Assembly (NCBI GenBank): GCA_016463045.1
Contig: JAEMSB010000049.1
Coordinates: forward strand, 1 to 14,307
Length of the DNA stretch: 14,307 bases
Direction: 5' to 3'
DNA from: Niveispirillum sp.
GTDB lineage: Bacteria; Pseudomonadota; Alphaproteobacteria; Azospirillales; Azospirillaceae
The notes beneath the pieces are model-generated. The model was not told the DNA's origin. It searched no databases and was given only the letters and a program-made list of their open reading frames with translations. The translations under genes and the position numbers were made by a program. Positions 1-8,539 of this stretch are shown piece by piece (positions within the stretch are counted from its first letter, which is position 1; each line of letters begins with the position of its first letter).

Positions 1-11
1 GTAGAGGAACC

Positions 12-542
12 ATGTCCCGCATTGACCTGTCCCGCCGTTTCCTGGCCGTGAATATCGCGGTGCTGACCGTGTCTGACACGCGTGGTCTGTCGGATGACAA
101 ATCCGGCGACACGCTGGTGGAACGGCTGACCAGCGACGGCCATGTCCTGGCTGCCCGTGCCATTGTGCGCGACGATGTCCGCGCCATCGTGGATCAGCTG
201 CGCGTCTGGATTGATGATCCGGCCATTGATGTCGTCATTTCCACGGGCGGTACCGGTCTGACGGGCCGCGACGTGACGCCGGAAGCATTTGAAAGCGTAT
301 TTGAGAAAACGATCAACGGCTTTGGGGAGATGTTCCGCATGCTCTCCTACCAGAAGATCGGCACCTCGGCCCTGCAAAGCCGCGCCACGGGTGGGGTGGC
401 GAAGGGAACCTATCTGTTTGCCCTGCCGGGCAGCCCCAGCGCCTGTCGCGACGGTTGGGACCTGATCCTCAAATACCAGCTGGATAACCGTCACCGCCCC
501 TGCAACCTGGTCGAACTGATGCCCCGGTTGCAAGAGAAGTGA
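12..542 (+). CDS. moaB: Molybdenum cofactor biosynthesis protein MoaB
   Basis: This is a 176-residue cytoplasmic protein of the MoaB/Mog fold. Members bind molybdopterin and, in characterised relatives, adenylylate it before metal insertion. The family signature is visible: a first beta strand ending in VLTVSDTR (residues 17-24), then the substrate-loop motif STGGTGLTGRDVTPEA around residues 77-92 with the conserved TGGTG and a following Asp, and a C-terminal ALPGSP loop. The length is normal for MoaB, and no MoeA-like extra domain is present. The ATG at 12 is preceded by GAGG at 4-7, so the start is well supported. It converges with the gene that ends at 572, leaving only 29 bases between them. 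No other cofactor gene is in the window, so its operon context lies upstream of base 1. Confidence 0.93.
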   Translation: MSRIDLSRRFLAVNIAVLTVSDTRGLSDDKSGDTLVERLTSDGHVLAARAIVRDDVRAIVDQLRVWIDDPAIDVVISTGGTGLTGRDVTPEAFESVFEKTINGFGEMFRMLSYQKIGTSALQSRATGGVAKGTYLFALPGSPSACRDGWDLILKYQLDNRHRPCNLVELMPRLQEK

Positions 543-571
543 GGATCGTAGCCCTGACGTCTGCGGCGTTG

Positions 572-928
572 TCACTGACCCCAGGCGGGCGGGGTAAAAT
601 GCAGGCCGGTGGCGCCCGATAGGGCGCCCCACAGGGTCCCGACCACCCCGTTCCAAAGCTGCTCTGCCGTCACCAGTGACAGGCCGACCAGGACACTTAC
701 AAAATTCTGGGCGCTCTGCTTCAACTGATCCAGGAAGAACTGTTGCAGGGACGGGCGGATTTCACCCGATGCGATACCGCCGGCAATGGTTTCCGCCTGC
801 TGCGCCATGGCCGCCAGTTGCTCCTGGGAGAATCCCTGCGCCGTCTCGATATTCTGGCCCAGGATGGCGGTGGCCTGTGTCTTGATCTGGTTGATCAGGT
901 CGGGGACGTTGATGGGCGTGATGGTCAT
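572..928 (-). CDS. Small protein of unknown function, partner of the upstream lipoprotein
   Basis: This 118-residue protein is not one I recognise. It is predicted to be mostly helical. Residues 1-70 are rich in Gln, Ala and Ile, for example the AQQAE segment near 42-46. Residues 76-110 form a more hydrophobic stretch rich in Val, Leu, Gly and Trp that ends in a Pro-Trp-Gly-Gln tail. That stretch could be an amphipathic or weakly membrane-associated helix, but it is not a clean transmembrane segment. There is no signal peptide. The gene starts with ATG and has a strong AGGAG ribosome site about 8 bases upstream. It begins 12 bases after the stop of the lipoprotein gene (941-1498), so the two are almost certainly one transcript. 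A 7-bp GC hairpin with a GATA loop (611-628) lies inside its coding region near the 3' end. A shared role with the lipoprotein is inferred from spacing only. Confidence 0.75.
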   Translation of the reverse strand: MTITPINVPDLINQIKTQATAILGQNIETAQGFSQEQLAAMAQQAETIAGGIASGEIRPSLQQFFLDQLKQSAQNFVSVLVGLSLVTAEQLWNGVVGTLWGALSGATGLHFTPPAWGQ

Positions 929-940
929 CTCAAGGTCTCC

Positions 941-1498
941 TTACGACTGCGGTGCAGGCTGCGGCACGCCGCGCGCCAGGGCGTTCTCATAGGTCAGGGC
1001 TTGCTGGATATCGATGTTGAACTGCTGCTGGAAGGCCTGGGCCTCCAGGCTGCTGATCCCGCCTGATTGGTCGGCCTGCTGCATCGTCGTGAACTGAACC
1101 CCGATTTTGGTCAGGATGTCGCCCGTGGGCGCGGCCAGGGTCTGGATCTTGGTCCATTCCTTGACCTTCGACTCCAGGAATTTCGGCAGCGTGGTGGGGT
1201 CGGGCCGCGCCTGGGCCAGATTGGCCAGCGCGTTGGCCTGCCCGATCAACTGCGTATAGGTGCTCTGGCGCTGCGGAAAGCTGGAGGCCGGGACACCGCC
1301 CGCCACCTGTGCATAAAGCAGCATGGCCTGCTGGTTCAGGCTGGCGACGCCATTAGCAATGGAAGCGTCATAGGGCGGTGCCAGCTGTGCCGTACAGCCG
1401 GCCAGCGCGCCACCCAGGAACATCAGGGCAAACAGAAGGCGCAGGCGGGCCAGGACGGGCGCCAGGGACAGGCGCCGGCTGTGGATGGGAACGATCAC
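941..1498 (-). CDS. Predicted lipoprotein of unknown function
   Basis: This is a 185-residue protein with a lipoprotein signal peptide: an Arg-rich n-region, a hydrophobic stretch (LLFALMFLGGA) and a lipobox LAGC with the lipidated Cys at about residue 35. The mature part is helical, rich in Gln and Ala, with no recognised catalytic motif, and ends in a short Pro-rich tail. I chose the GTG at 1496-1498 because GGGGGAG lies 8 bases upstream of it. The frame stays open to a TTG at 1555, but that start has no ribosome site and would add 19 residues before the signal peptide. The gene is the first of a two-gene leftward operon and is divergent from the ATPase at 1787. It probably sits on the periplasmic face of the inner or outer membrane. 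Its function is unknown. Confidence 0.8.
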   Translation of the reverse strand: MIVPIHSRRLSLAPVLARLRLLFALMFLGGALAGCTAQLAPPYDASIANGVASLNQQAMLLYAQVAGGVPASSFPQRQSTYTQLIGQANALANLAQARPDPTTLPKFLESKVKEWTKIQTLAAPTGDILTKIGVQFTTMQQADQSGGISSLEAQAFQQQFNIDIQQALTYENALARGVPQPAPQS

Positions 1499-1786
1499 GG
1501 TGGCATCTCCCCCTCGGATGATATTCGGGGTGATCCTATCAGGTATGATGACCAATACACGATCAAAGATTAGGAACTATTGGATCAACACACGCAAAGG
1601 CCGCAACCCCGCAAACATGCCCGATGATGAAATTCATCTAAAATCACCGGTTAATGGCCCGGCAGCATTGAAGGTGACGGGGAAAACGGGTAACGATTCC
1701 GCCGCTGCGACAATGGCGGCGGCCAAGGCATGGCCGTGCCCCTGTCGCACCCGAATATTCAAGGCTGGGCGCAGGAGAGAATTGGC
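1499..1786. promoter_or_regulatory. Divergent promoter region between lipoprotein and ATPase genes
   Basis: This 288-base gap serves two outward-facing genes and contains no credible gene. Its middle (about 1540-1660) is clearly more AT-rich than the flanks. It holds a perfect palindrome, GATGAA-a-TTCATC (1626-1638), which is a candidate operator. A 7-bp GC hairpin (CCGCCGC 1699-1705, GCGGCGG 1716-1722, 10-base loop) would fall in the 5' leader of the ATPase transcript. A weak possible promoter for the ATPase is TTGAAG (1668-1673), a 17-base spacer, then TAACGA (1691-1696). The palindrome and hairpin are read directly; the regulatory roles are inference. Confidence 0.45.
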
Positions 1787-2635
1787 ATGACGCGGACCTT
1801 CATCTCGATGGCGAAGACGGGTGGGCAGGGCAAGACCCTGACGGCCCAGATGCTGGTGCTGCAGCACGAGCAGAAGGGCGTGCCTGTCAAGCTGGCGGCC
1901 GCGGACAGCGACAGCCTGAACCAGCGCTCCAAGTTTGGCCGCCTGTTCCGCAACGTGAAGGAACTGGGCATCGGCGAGGACCTGACCAAGGTCAAAAGCT
2001 CCACCGACCCGAACCTCGCCATCAAGTATTGGGATGAGTTTGGCCGCACCGTTTTGGAAGGCGGCTATATCATCGATGTCGGCGCCAATGTCGCGGCGGA
2101 GCTGTTCGCCTGGGCCGAGGCGCGTAACGCCGGTTCCCTGCTGCGCCGCCGTAACTCGCCCCCCATCGATCTGGTCGTGACCACTAAGGCCGAAAGCCAG
2201 GCCATCGAGGATGCGCGCGGCCTGATCCAGTACAGCTTCGACAAGAATGAGTGGATGCCCATCGGCCGCCGCTATGTGGTGCTGAACGAGGTCTCGGGCG
2301 GCTTCGGCGCCTATGAGAACGACCCGAACTTCAAGCGCCTGAAGGCCTATCAGGGCATGGGCGTGCATATCGTCACCATGAAGCGCTGCGAAAGCGACAT
2401 CTGGACCCTGCTGGAACGCGAACTTATCTCCGTCCGCGAAGCGCTGAAGATGACCGAGGTCGATCTGGAAAAGCGCTTCGGCATTGATGTCTGGACCGGC
2501 CATGGCGGCCTGACCGACCTGAGGAGCTGGGCCGAGGAGACGCTGTCGTCGTTTGAGAAGGTGGGCTTGGTCCCGGTGCGCGACAGCGGCCATCTGGATA
2601 GCGGTGTGGAGGCAGTCGGCGCCGGCTGTTCCTGA
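1787..2635 (+). CDS. ParA/MinD-superfamily ATPase, TraL-like, with in-frame stop before a Pro-rich tail
   Basis: This is a 282-residue P-loop NTPase. A deviant Walker A, KTGGQGKT, lies at residues 10-17 with the extra lysine typical of the ParA/MinD/Soj group, although Q replaces the usual V. The strand YIIDVGAN (94-101) is the likely Walker B/TraL-type Asp-Gly element. These cytoplasmic dimeric ATPases position plasmids, chromosomes or protein complexes; the substrate here is unknown. The start is ATG at 1787, with AGGAGA at 1773-1778; a longer frame to 1730 has no ribosome site. No ParB or parS-like partner is seen, and the divergent neighbours are a lipoprotein and a small helical protein. 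The frame ends at TGA 2633-2635 but stays open for 36 more codons that encode a proline-rich stretch and a KKKRR end, so the protein may be truncated or read through. Confidence 0.8.
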   Translation: MTRTFISMAKTGGQGKTLTAQMLVLQHEQKGVPVKLAAADSDSLNQRSKFGRLFRNVKELGIGEDLTKVKSSTDPNLAIKYWDEFGRTVLEGGYIIDVGANVAAELFAWAEARNAGSLLRRRNSPPIDLVVTTKAESQAIEDARGLIQYSFDKNEWMPIGRRYVVLNEVSGGFGAYENDPNFKRLKAYQGMGVHIVTMKRCESDIWTLLERELISVREALKMTEVDLEKRFGIDVWTGHGGLTDLRSWAEETLSSFEKVGLVPVRDSGHLDSGVEAVGAGCS

Positions 2636-2746
2636 AAGGAACCGGGCCCGGCGCCACAGGCTTCACCGCCACCCCCGCCACCTGCACCGGCGCCGCCACG
2701 GCATCCGGTGCGACCGGCAGGACGGCATAAGAAGAAGCGCCGGTGA
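2636..2746 (+). other. In-frame Pro-rich extension of the ATPase beyond its TGA
   Basis: Read in the same frame as the ATPase, the bases after TGA 2633-2635 stay open until TGA 2744-2746. They encode a coherent low-complexity tail: a Pro/Ala section with a run of six prolines (codons 2666-2683), then a basic end KKKRR (2729-2743). Tails of this kind are common in membrane- or DNA-associated bacterial ATPases. It could be the original C terminus cut off by a nonsense mutation, a readthrough product, or chance in GC-rich DNA. No start codon with a ribosome site would allow it to be made separately. Confidence 0.4.
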
Positions 2747-2755
2747 TTGAGGTAC

Positions 2756-2784
2756 GGCCCCGTCTTCCGCAATGGGACGGGGCC
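2756..2784 (+). terminator. Hairpin between ATPase and ftsE
   Basis: There is a perfect 9-bp inverted repeat, GGCCCCGTC (2756-2764) and GACGGGGCC (2776-2784), with an 11-base loop. It lies right after the ATPase tail and before the ftsE ribosome site. The following bases (AAGTTATAAAG) are not a proper T tract, so termination may be weak or the hairpin may instead shape the ftsE leader. Confidence 0.5.
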
Positions 2785-2808
2785 AAGTTATAAAGGGAGG
2801 ATCGGGGT

Positions 2809-3507
2809 TTGGTCCGTTTCGAAAATGTCGGGTTGCGCTACGGCAATGGGCCGGAGGTGCTGCGCGACCTCAGTTTCGAACTCGCCCCCGGTTCCTTTCA
2901 GTTCCTGACCGGCCCCACCGGTGCCGGCAAATCCAGCCTGCTGAAGCTGCTCTATCTCTCCGAACGCCCCTCACGCGGCCTGATCACCTTGTTCGGGGAG
3001 CCTTTATCCAAGGTGCCGCGCGACCGGCTGCATGAACTGCGCCGCCGTATCGGCGTGGTCTTTCAGGATTTCCGCCTGCTGGACCATATGAGCGCCTATG
3101 ACAATGTCGCCCTGCCGCTGCGCATCGCCGGCCATGGCGAAAAGCACATTAAGGAAGCCGTCACGGAACTGATGGAATGGGTCGGCCTGTCCGACAAGAT
3201 GGGCGCCCTGCCGGCCACCCTGTCGGGCGGTCAGAAACAGCTGATCGCCATTGCCCGCGCCGTCATCACCAGCCCGTCCCTGATCGTGGCGGACGAGCCG
3301 ACCGGCAACATCGACCGCGACATGTCGATGAAGATCATGCGGCTGTTCATCGAACTGAACAAGCAGGGCACGACCGTCATCGTCGCCACCCACGACTGGC
3401 CCCTGATCGACAAGATCAAGCGCCCCATGTTGGAACTGTTCGAAGGCAAACTGGCCGAGGCGTCCTGGTGGCTGAAGCCGGGCGAGGGGCTGGAGGAGCC
3501 GGTTTAG
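2809..3507 (+). CDS. ftsE: Cell-division ATP-binding protein FtsE
   Basis: This is a 232-residue ABC ATPase, the nucleotide-binding half of FtsEX, which transmits ATP-driven signals across the inner membrane to peptidoglycan hydrolase regulators at the division site. Visible motifs are Walker A GPTGAGKS (35-42), the Q-loop Gln86 in VVFQDFRLL, the signature LSGGQK (138-143), Walker B LIVADEP (158-164) and the switch His195 in ATHDWP. The N terminus RFENVGLRYG and the Q-loop context are typical FtsE. The start is TTG at 2809 with GGGAGGA 7 bases upstream, a rare start codon that may lower expression. Its stop TAG (3505-3507) overlaps the stop of the opposing parE. FtsX, normally encoded immediately downstream and often overlapping, is absent. 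The C terminus beyond the H-loop looks slightly long (a KPGEGLEEP tail) but is not obviously damaged. Confidence 0.92.
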   Translation: MVRFENVGLRYGNGPEVLRDLSFELAPGSFQFLTGPTGAGKSSLLKLLYLSERPSRGLITLFGEPLSKVPRDRLHELRRRIGVVFQDFRLLDHMSAYDNVALPLRIAGHGEKHIKEAVTELMEWVGLSDKMGALPATLSGGQKQLIAIARAVITSPSLIVADEPTGNIDRDMSMKIMRLFIELNKQGTTVIVATHDWPLIDKIKRPMLELFEGKLAEASWWLKPGEGLEEPV

Positions 3508-3830
3508 GCTGTATCTGATGGTTCAGCGTCATCCTGCGCGCGCATCAGGGCGGCGTAGTCCCTGCCGCCGTAAAACACCCTGACAATAGAAATCGAGTTT
3601 TCGCTGATCCTATACGCCACCACGACGCGTTGGAGCGTCGTATAAATCCGCAGACCGATCCCAAGGTCCTCGCGTGCAGGGCCAAGGCGCGGATGGGTTT
3701 CCAAGAGCTTACAACGCTCTCGGATGTCCTGGACATAAGCAAAAGCCCTTCGCGGATTGTCAGCCGCGATATGATCGTAAATCGCGTCCAGGTCAGCTAG
3801 CGCTGCTGGGCGATAGACAAGATCAGGCAT
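3504..3830 (-). CDS. parE: Type II toxin, ParE/RelE family
   Basis: This is a 108-residue toxin of the RelE/ParE superfamily. The diagnostic pattern is present: a start of VYRPAALADLDAIYDHIA, a middle ...ETHPRLGPAREDL..GLRIYTT, and a C-terminal beta hairpin IVRVFYGGRDY. ParE members poison gyrase and RelE members cut mRNA on the ribosome. The lack of an obvious RelE catalytic set and the ParD-type partner favour ParE. I took the ATG at 3830, inside the antitoxin stop (ATGCCTGA, 8-base overlap), which gives translational coupling; an ATG at 3845 adds five residues but has no ribosome site. The gene converges on ftsE and their stop codons share bases 3505-3506. Confidence 0.88.
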   Translation of the reverse strand: MPDLVYRPAALADLDAIYDHIAADNPRRAFAYVQDIRERCKLLETHPRLGPAREDLGIGLRIYTTLQRVVVAYRISENSISIVRVFYGGRDYAALMRAQDDAEPSDTA

Positions 3831-4110
3831 GGTCCGCCCGGCCATTCAGGGAGCGGGAAAGGCGATCCCTGAAATGCTGTTCGATATCGGCGTCTGTTAC
3901 GGAGGGACGCGGATCAGAATCAGCCTCTGCGATGCGGGCGCGGACGCTAGCGATTCGCTCAAGGCGCTGTGCTTCGCGCTCTTGCCATAGCCGCAGGGCA
4001 TCCCGGATCACCTCGCTGTTGGACGCGTAGCGACCTTCCTCGACCTGGGCGCGGATCTGGCTGACCATGTCTGAGGGCAGCGTGATGCTCATCCGTTCAA
4101 CGTTCTGCAT
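3823..4110 (-). CDS. parD: Type II antitoxin, ParD-like ribbon-helix-helix protein
   Basis: This is a 95-residue antitoxin. The N-terminal ribbon-helix-helix DNA-binding domain is clear: the beta strand MSITLP followed by SDMVSQIRAQVEEGRYASNS and EVIRDALRLW helices. An acidic, charged C-terminal helix of the kind that wraps the toxin follows. The start is ATG at 4110 with GGAGGT six bases upstream; an open frame to a GTG at 4131 is less likely. It is the first gene of the pair and overlaps parE by 8 bases, as in many parDE operons. It probably represses its own promoter upstream of 4110, where the DNA around 4130-4160 is AT-rich, but I could not assign an operator. ParD is called from the fold and partner; a CopG/RHH antitoxin of another subfamily is possible. 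Confidence 0.85.
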   Translation of the reverse strand: MQNVERMSITLPSDMVSQIRAQVEEGRYASNSEVIRDALRLWQEREAQRLERIASVRARIAEADSDPRPSVTDADIEQHFRDRLSRSLNGRADHA

Positions 4111-4190
4111 TATGGCACCTCCACCTACCACTATGACATGAAGTATTACTTAATCATACCGGGTTAACCACGATCCGTTAGCACCGTAGA

Positions 4191-4261
4191 TCAGGTCGAA
4201 GCGAAGCCTCGTCCTAACAGAACAGCCTGTTGTTAGGGCTCGCGCGCAGCGCTCGACCTGA
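4191..4261. repeat. Extended imperfect inverted repeat between greA and parD
   Basis: Two complementary outer arms (TCAGGTCG 4191-4198 and CGACCTGA 4254-4261, extended inward by AGCG/CGCT after a one-base bulge) enclose a second hairpin (CCTAAC 4213-4218 with GTTAGG 4232-4237, and an inner AACAG/CTGTT stem). Together they could fold as one ~71-base stem with bulges. No T tract follows on either strand. It may be a dispersed repeat element, a small structured RNA or a remnant of an insertion; nothing else supports one choice. Confidence 0.5.
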
Positions 4262-4296
4262 CCTGCGATTTTCTGTCCGGCAACCACACATCCCCC

Positions 4297-4334
4297 AAAA
4301 AGCCAAACCCGCCACGGCGGGGCCGGGCGGGTTT
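4297..4334 (-). terminator. Intrinsic terminator of greA
   Basis: On the minus strand a perfect 9-bp stem AAACCCGCC / GGCGGGTTT (4326-4334 with 4305-4313, 12-base loop) is followed within three bases by five T residues (plus-strand A tract 4297-4301). It lies 33 bases after the greA stop and is a standard Rho-independent terminator. Confidence 0.85.
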
Positions 4335-4366
4335 GATGCTTTGATACGGAAACCTTGGAAACAGCC

Positions 4367-4840
4367 TTACTTGAAGGCGATGCCCACGATTTCATAGCTC
4401 TTGGAGCCACCGGGCGTGGTCACTTCCACGCTGTCGCCGACCGACTTGCCGATCAAGGCACGGGCCAGTGGGCTGGTGATGGAGATCAGGCTCTGCTTGA
4501 TGTCGCTCTCATCCTGGCCGACGATCTGATAGGTCACCTCTTCATCGGTGTCCTCATCCGCCAGGGTGATAGTAGCCCCGAACTTCACGGCATTGCCGGA
4601 CAGCTTGGTTGGCTCGATCACTTCGGCGCGGCTGATCTTGTCTTCCAGCTCCATCACGCGGCCTTCGATGAAGGACTGCTTCTCGCGCGCGGCGTGGTAC
4701 TCGGCGTTTTCCGACAGATCGCCATGCTCGCGGGCTTCCGCGATGGCCTTGATTACCGCGGGACGCTCAACGCTCTTCAGATGCTTCAACTCATCCTGCA
4801 GCCGGTTGTACCCCCGAGCCGTCATGGGAACTTTTTCCAT
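4367..4840 (-). CDS. greA: Transcription elongation factor GreA
   Basis: This is a 157-residue GreA. It inserts its N-terminal coiled coil into the RNA polymerase secondary channel and stimulates cleavage of backtracked RNA. The N-terminal antiparallel coiled coil runs over about residues 1-75, and the loop GDLSENAEY (40-48) carries the catalytic acidic pair Asp41 and Glu44. The C-terminal FKBP-like domain includes TLADEDTDEEVTYQIVG, ISITSPLARALIGK and PGGSKSYEIVGI. The length is normal. The start is ATG at 4840; the ribosome site is weak (AGGG about 4 bases away). It follows carB on the same strand after 82 bases, an order common in alphaproteobacteria. A terminator lies in that gap, so greA either has its own promoter inside the end of carB or depends on readthrough. 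Confidence 0.97.
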   Translation of the reverse strand: MEKVPMTARGYNRLQDELKHLKSVERPAVIKAIAEAREHGDLSENAEYHAAREKQSFIEGRVMELEDKISRAEVIEPTKLSGNAVKFGATITLADEDTDEEVTYQIVGQDESDIKQSLISITSPLARALIGKSVGDSVEVTTPGGSKSYEIVGIAFK

Positions 4841-4869
4841 CGTGCCCTATCCCAGTAAAGGTAGCCCAG

Positions 4870-4906
4870 AAACAAAACAAGCCCGACGGGGCGGCTTCCC
4901 GCCCCG
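4870..4906 (-). terminator. Intrinsic terminator of carB
   Basis: On the minus strand an 8-bp GC stem CGGGGCGG / CCGCCCCG (4899-4906 with 4887-4894, tetraloop 4895-4898) is followed, after GTCGGGC, by a T-rich tail TTGTTTTGTTT (plus 4870-4880). It lies 17 bases after the carB stop and would limit transcription into greA. Confidence 0.75.
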
Positions 4907-4922
4907 ACCGACCAGACCGTCC

Positions 4923-8207
<3,285 letters not shown>

Positions 8208-8539
8208 GATCAGTCGGACCGTCTTTTTCGGGCGGGAAGGGCGATTTGGTCGCGGCAAAACGCCCCCCGCTCCACAATGGGTGCGGGGGGCGCCCGGCTG
8301 AGGCGCCTATATAGAGGGGTCGGTGCCCAAATTGAAGTGCCGAGCTTGGGGCGCTGGGATGCGTCAGGTGGGATGCCGACTTGTGGCATTCGCCCCGCCT
8401 TCCTGGCATCCGCCTATCGGCTAAAGATGTATTAATAAATATTTATGTATATTAATAATTATTATAGGGCATATTACAAAGATGTTCCAACTGGGAGTCA
8501 AGGACACCGGTTCCGGGCAGATCAAGAGGGAAAGCGTTT
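8208..8539. promoter_or_regulatory. Divergent region between carB and the PAS protein gene
   Basis: These 332 bases hold no credible gene. The left part contains the carB leader hairpin. The right part (about 8424-8475) is a sharp AT-rich island in otherwise GC-rich DNA. It carries two direct copies of ATTAATAA (8431-8438 and 8451-8458) exactly 20 bases apart, and the same letters form an inverted pair ATTAATA / TATTAAT (8431-8437, 8450-8456). The island lies 65-110 bases before the PAS gene start and probably contains its promoter or a regulator site. The PAS gene ribosome site is GAGGG at 8526-8530. Confidence 0.55.
8257..8294 (-). promoter_or_regulatory. Terminator-like hairpin in the carB leader, candidate attenuator
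   Basis: On the minus strand a perfect 10-bp GC stem (8283-8292 with 8261-8270, 12-base loop) is followed directly by TTTT (plus 8257-8260), 49 bases before the carB ATG. No minus-strand gene lies upstream whose transcript it would end. A competing stem formed by two GGCGCC blocks (8289-8294 and 8302-8307, 7-base loop) overlaps one arm of the terminator, so the two folds exclude each other. A weak possible promoter is TTCAAT, 17 bases, TATATA (plus 8336-8331 and 8313-8308); if it is used, the second GGCGCC block would not be transcribed. Attenuation of carB is known in other bacteria, but its occurrence here is inference. Confidence 0.5.

Noticed and set aside
611..628. A perfect 7-bp GC hairpin with GATA loop as a terminator for moaB or its neighbour
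   Set aside because: It lies inside the coding region of the 118-residue protein and has no T tract on either side.
1730..1786. An earlier start for the ATPase, adding 19 residues
   Set aside because: There is no ribosome site at 1730, whereas AGGAGA is well placed for the ATG at 1787 and the P-loop follows at the usual distance.
1634..2593. A 319-codon minus-strand frame opposite the ATPase gene
   Set aside because: It has the same antisense mirror composition, and the plus strand carries clear P-loop motifs and a ribosome site.
8208..8258. An N-terminal extension of CarB from a TTG at 8258
   Set aside because: It would add an atypical Arg/Pro/Lys segment ahead of the conserved MPKRTDI start and has no ribosome site.
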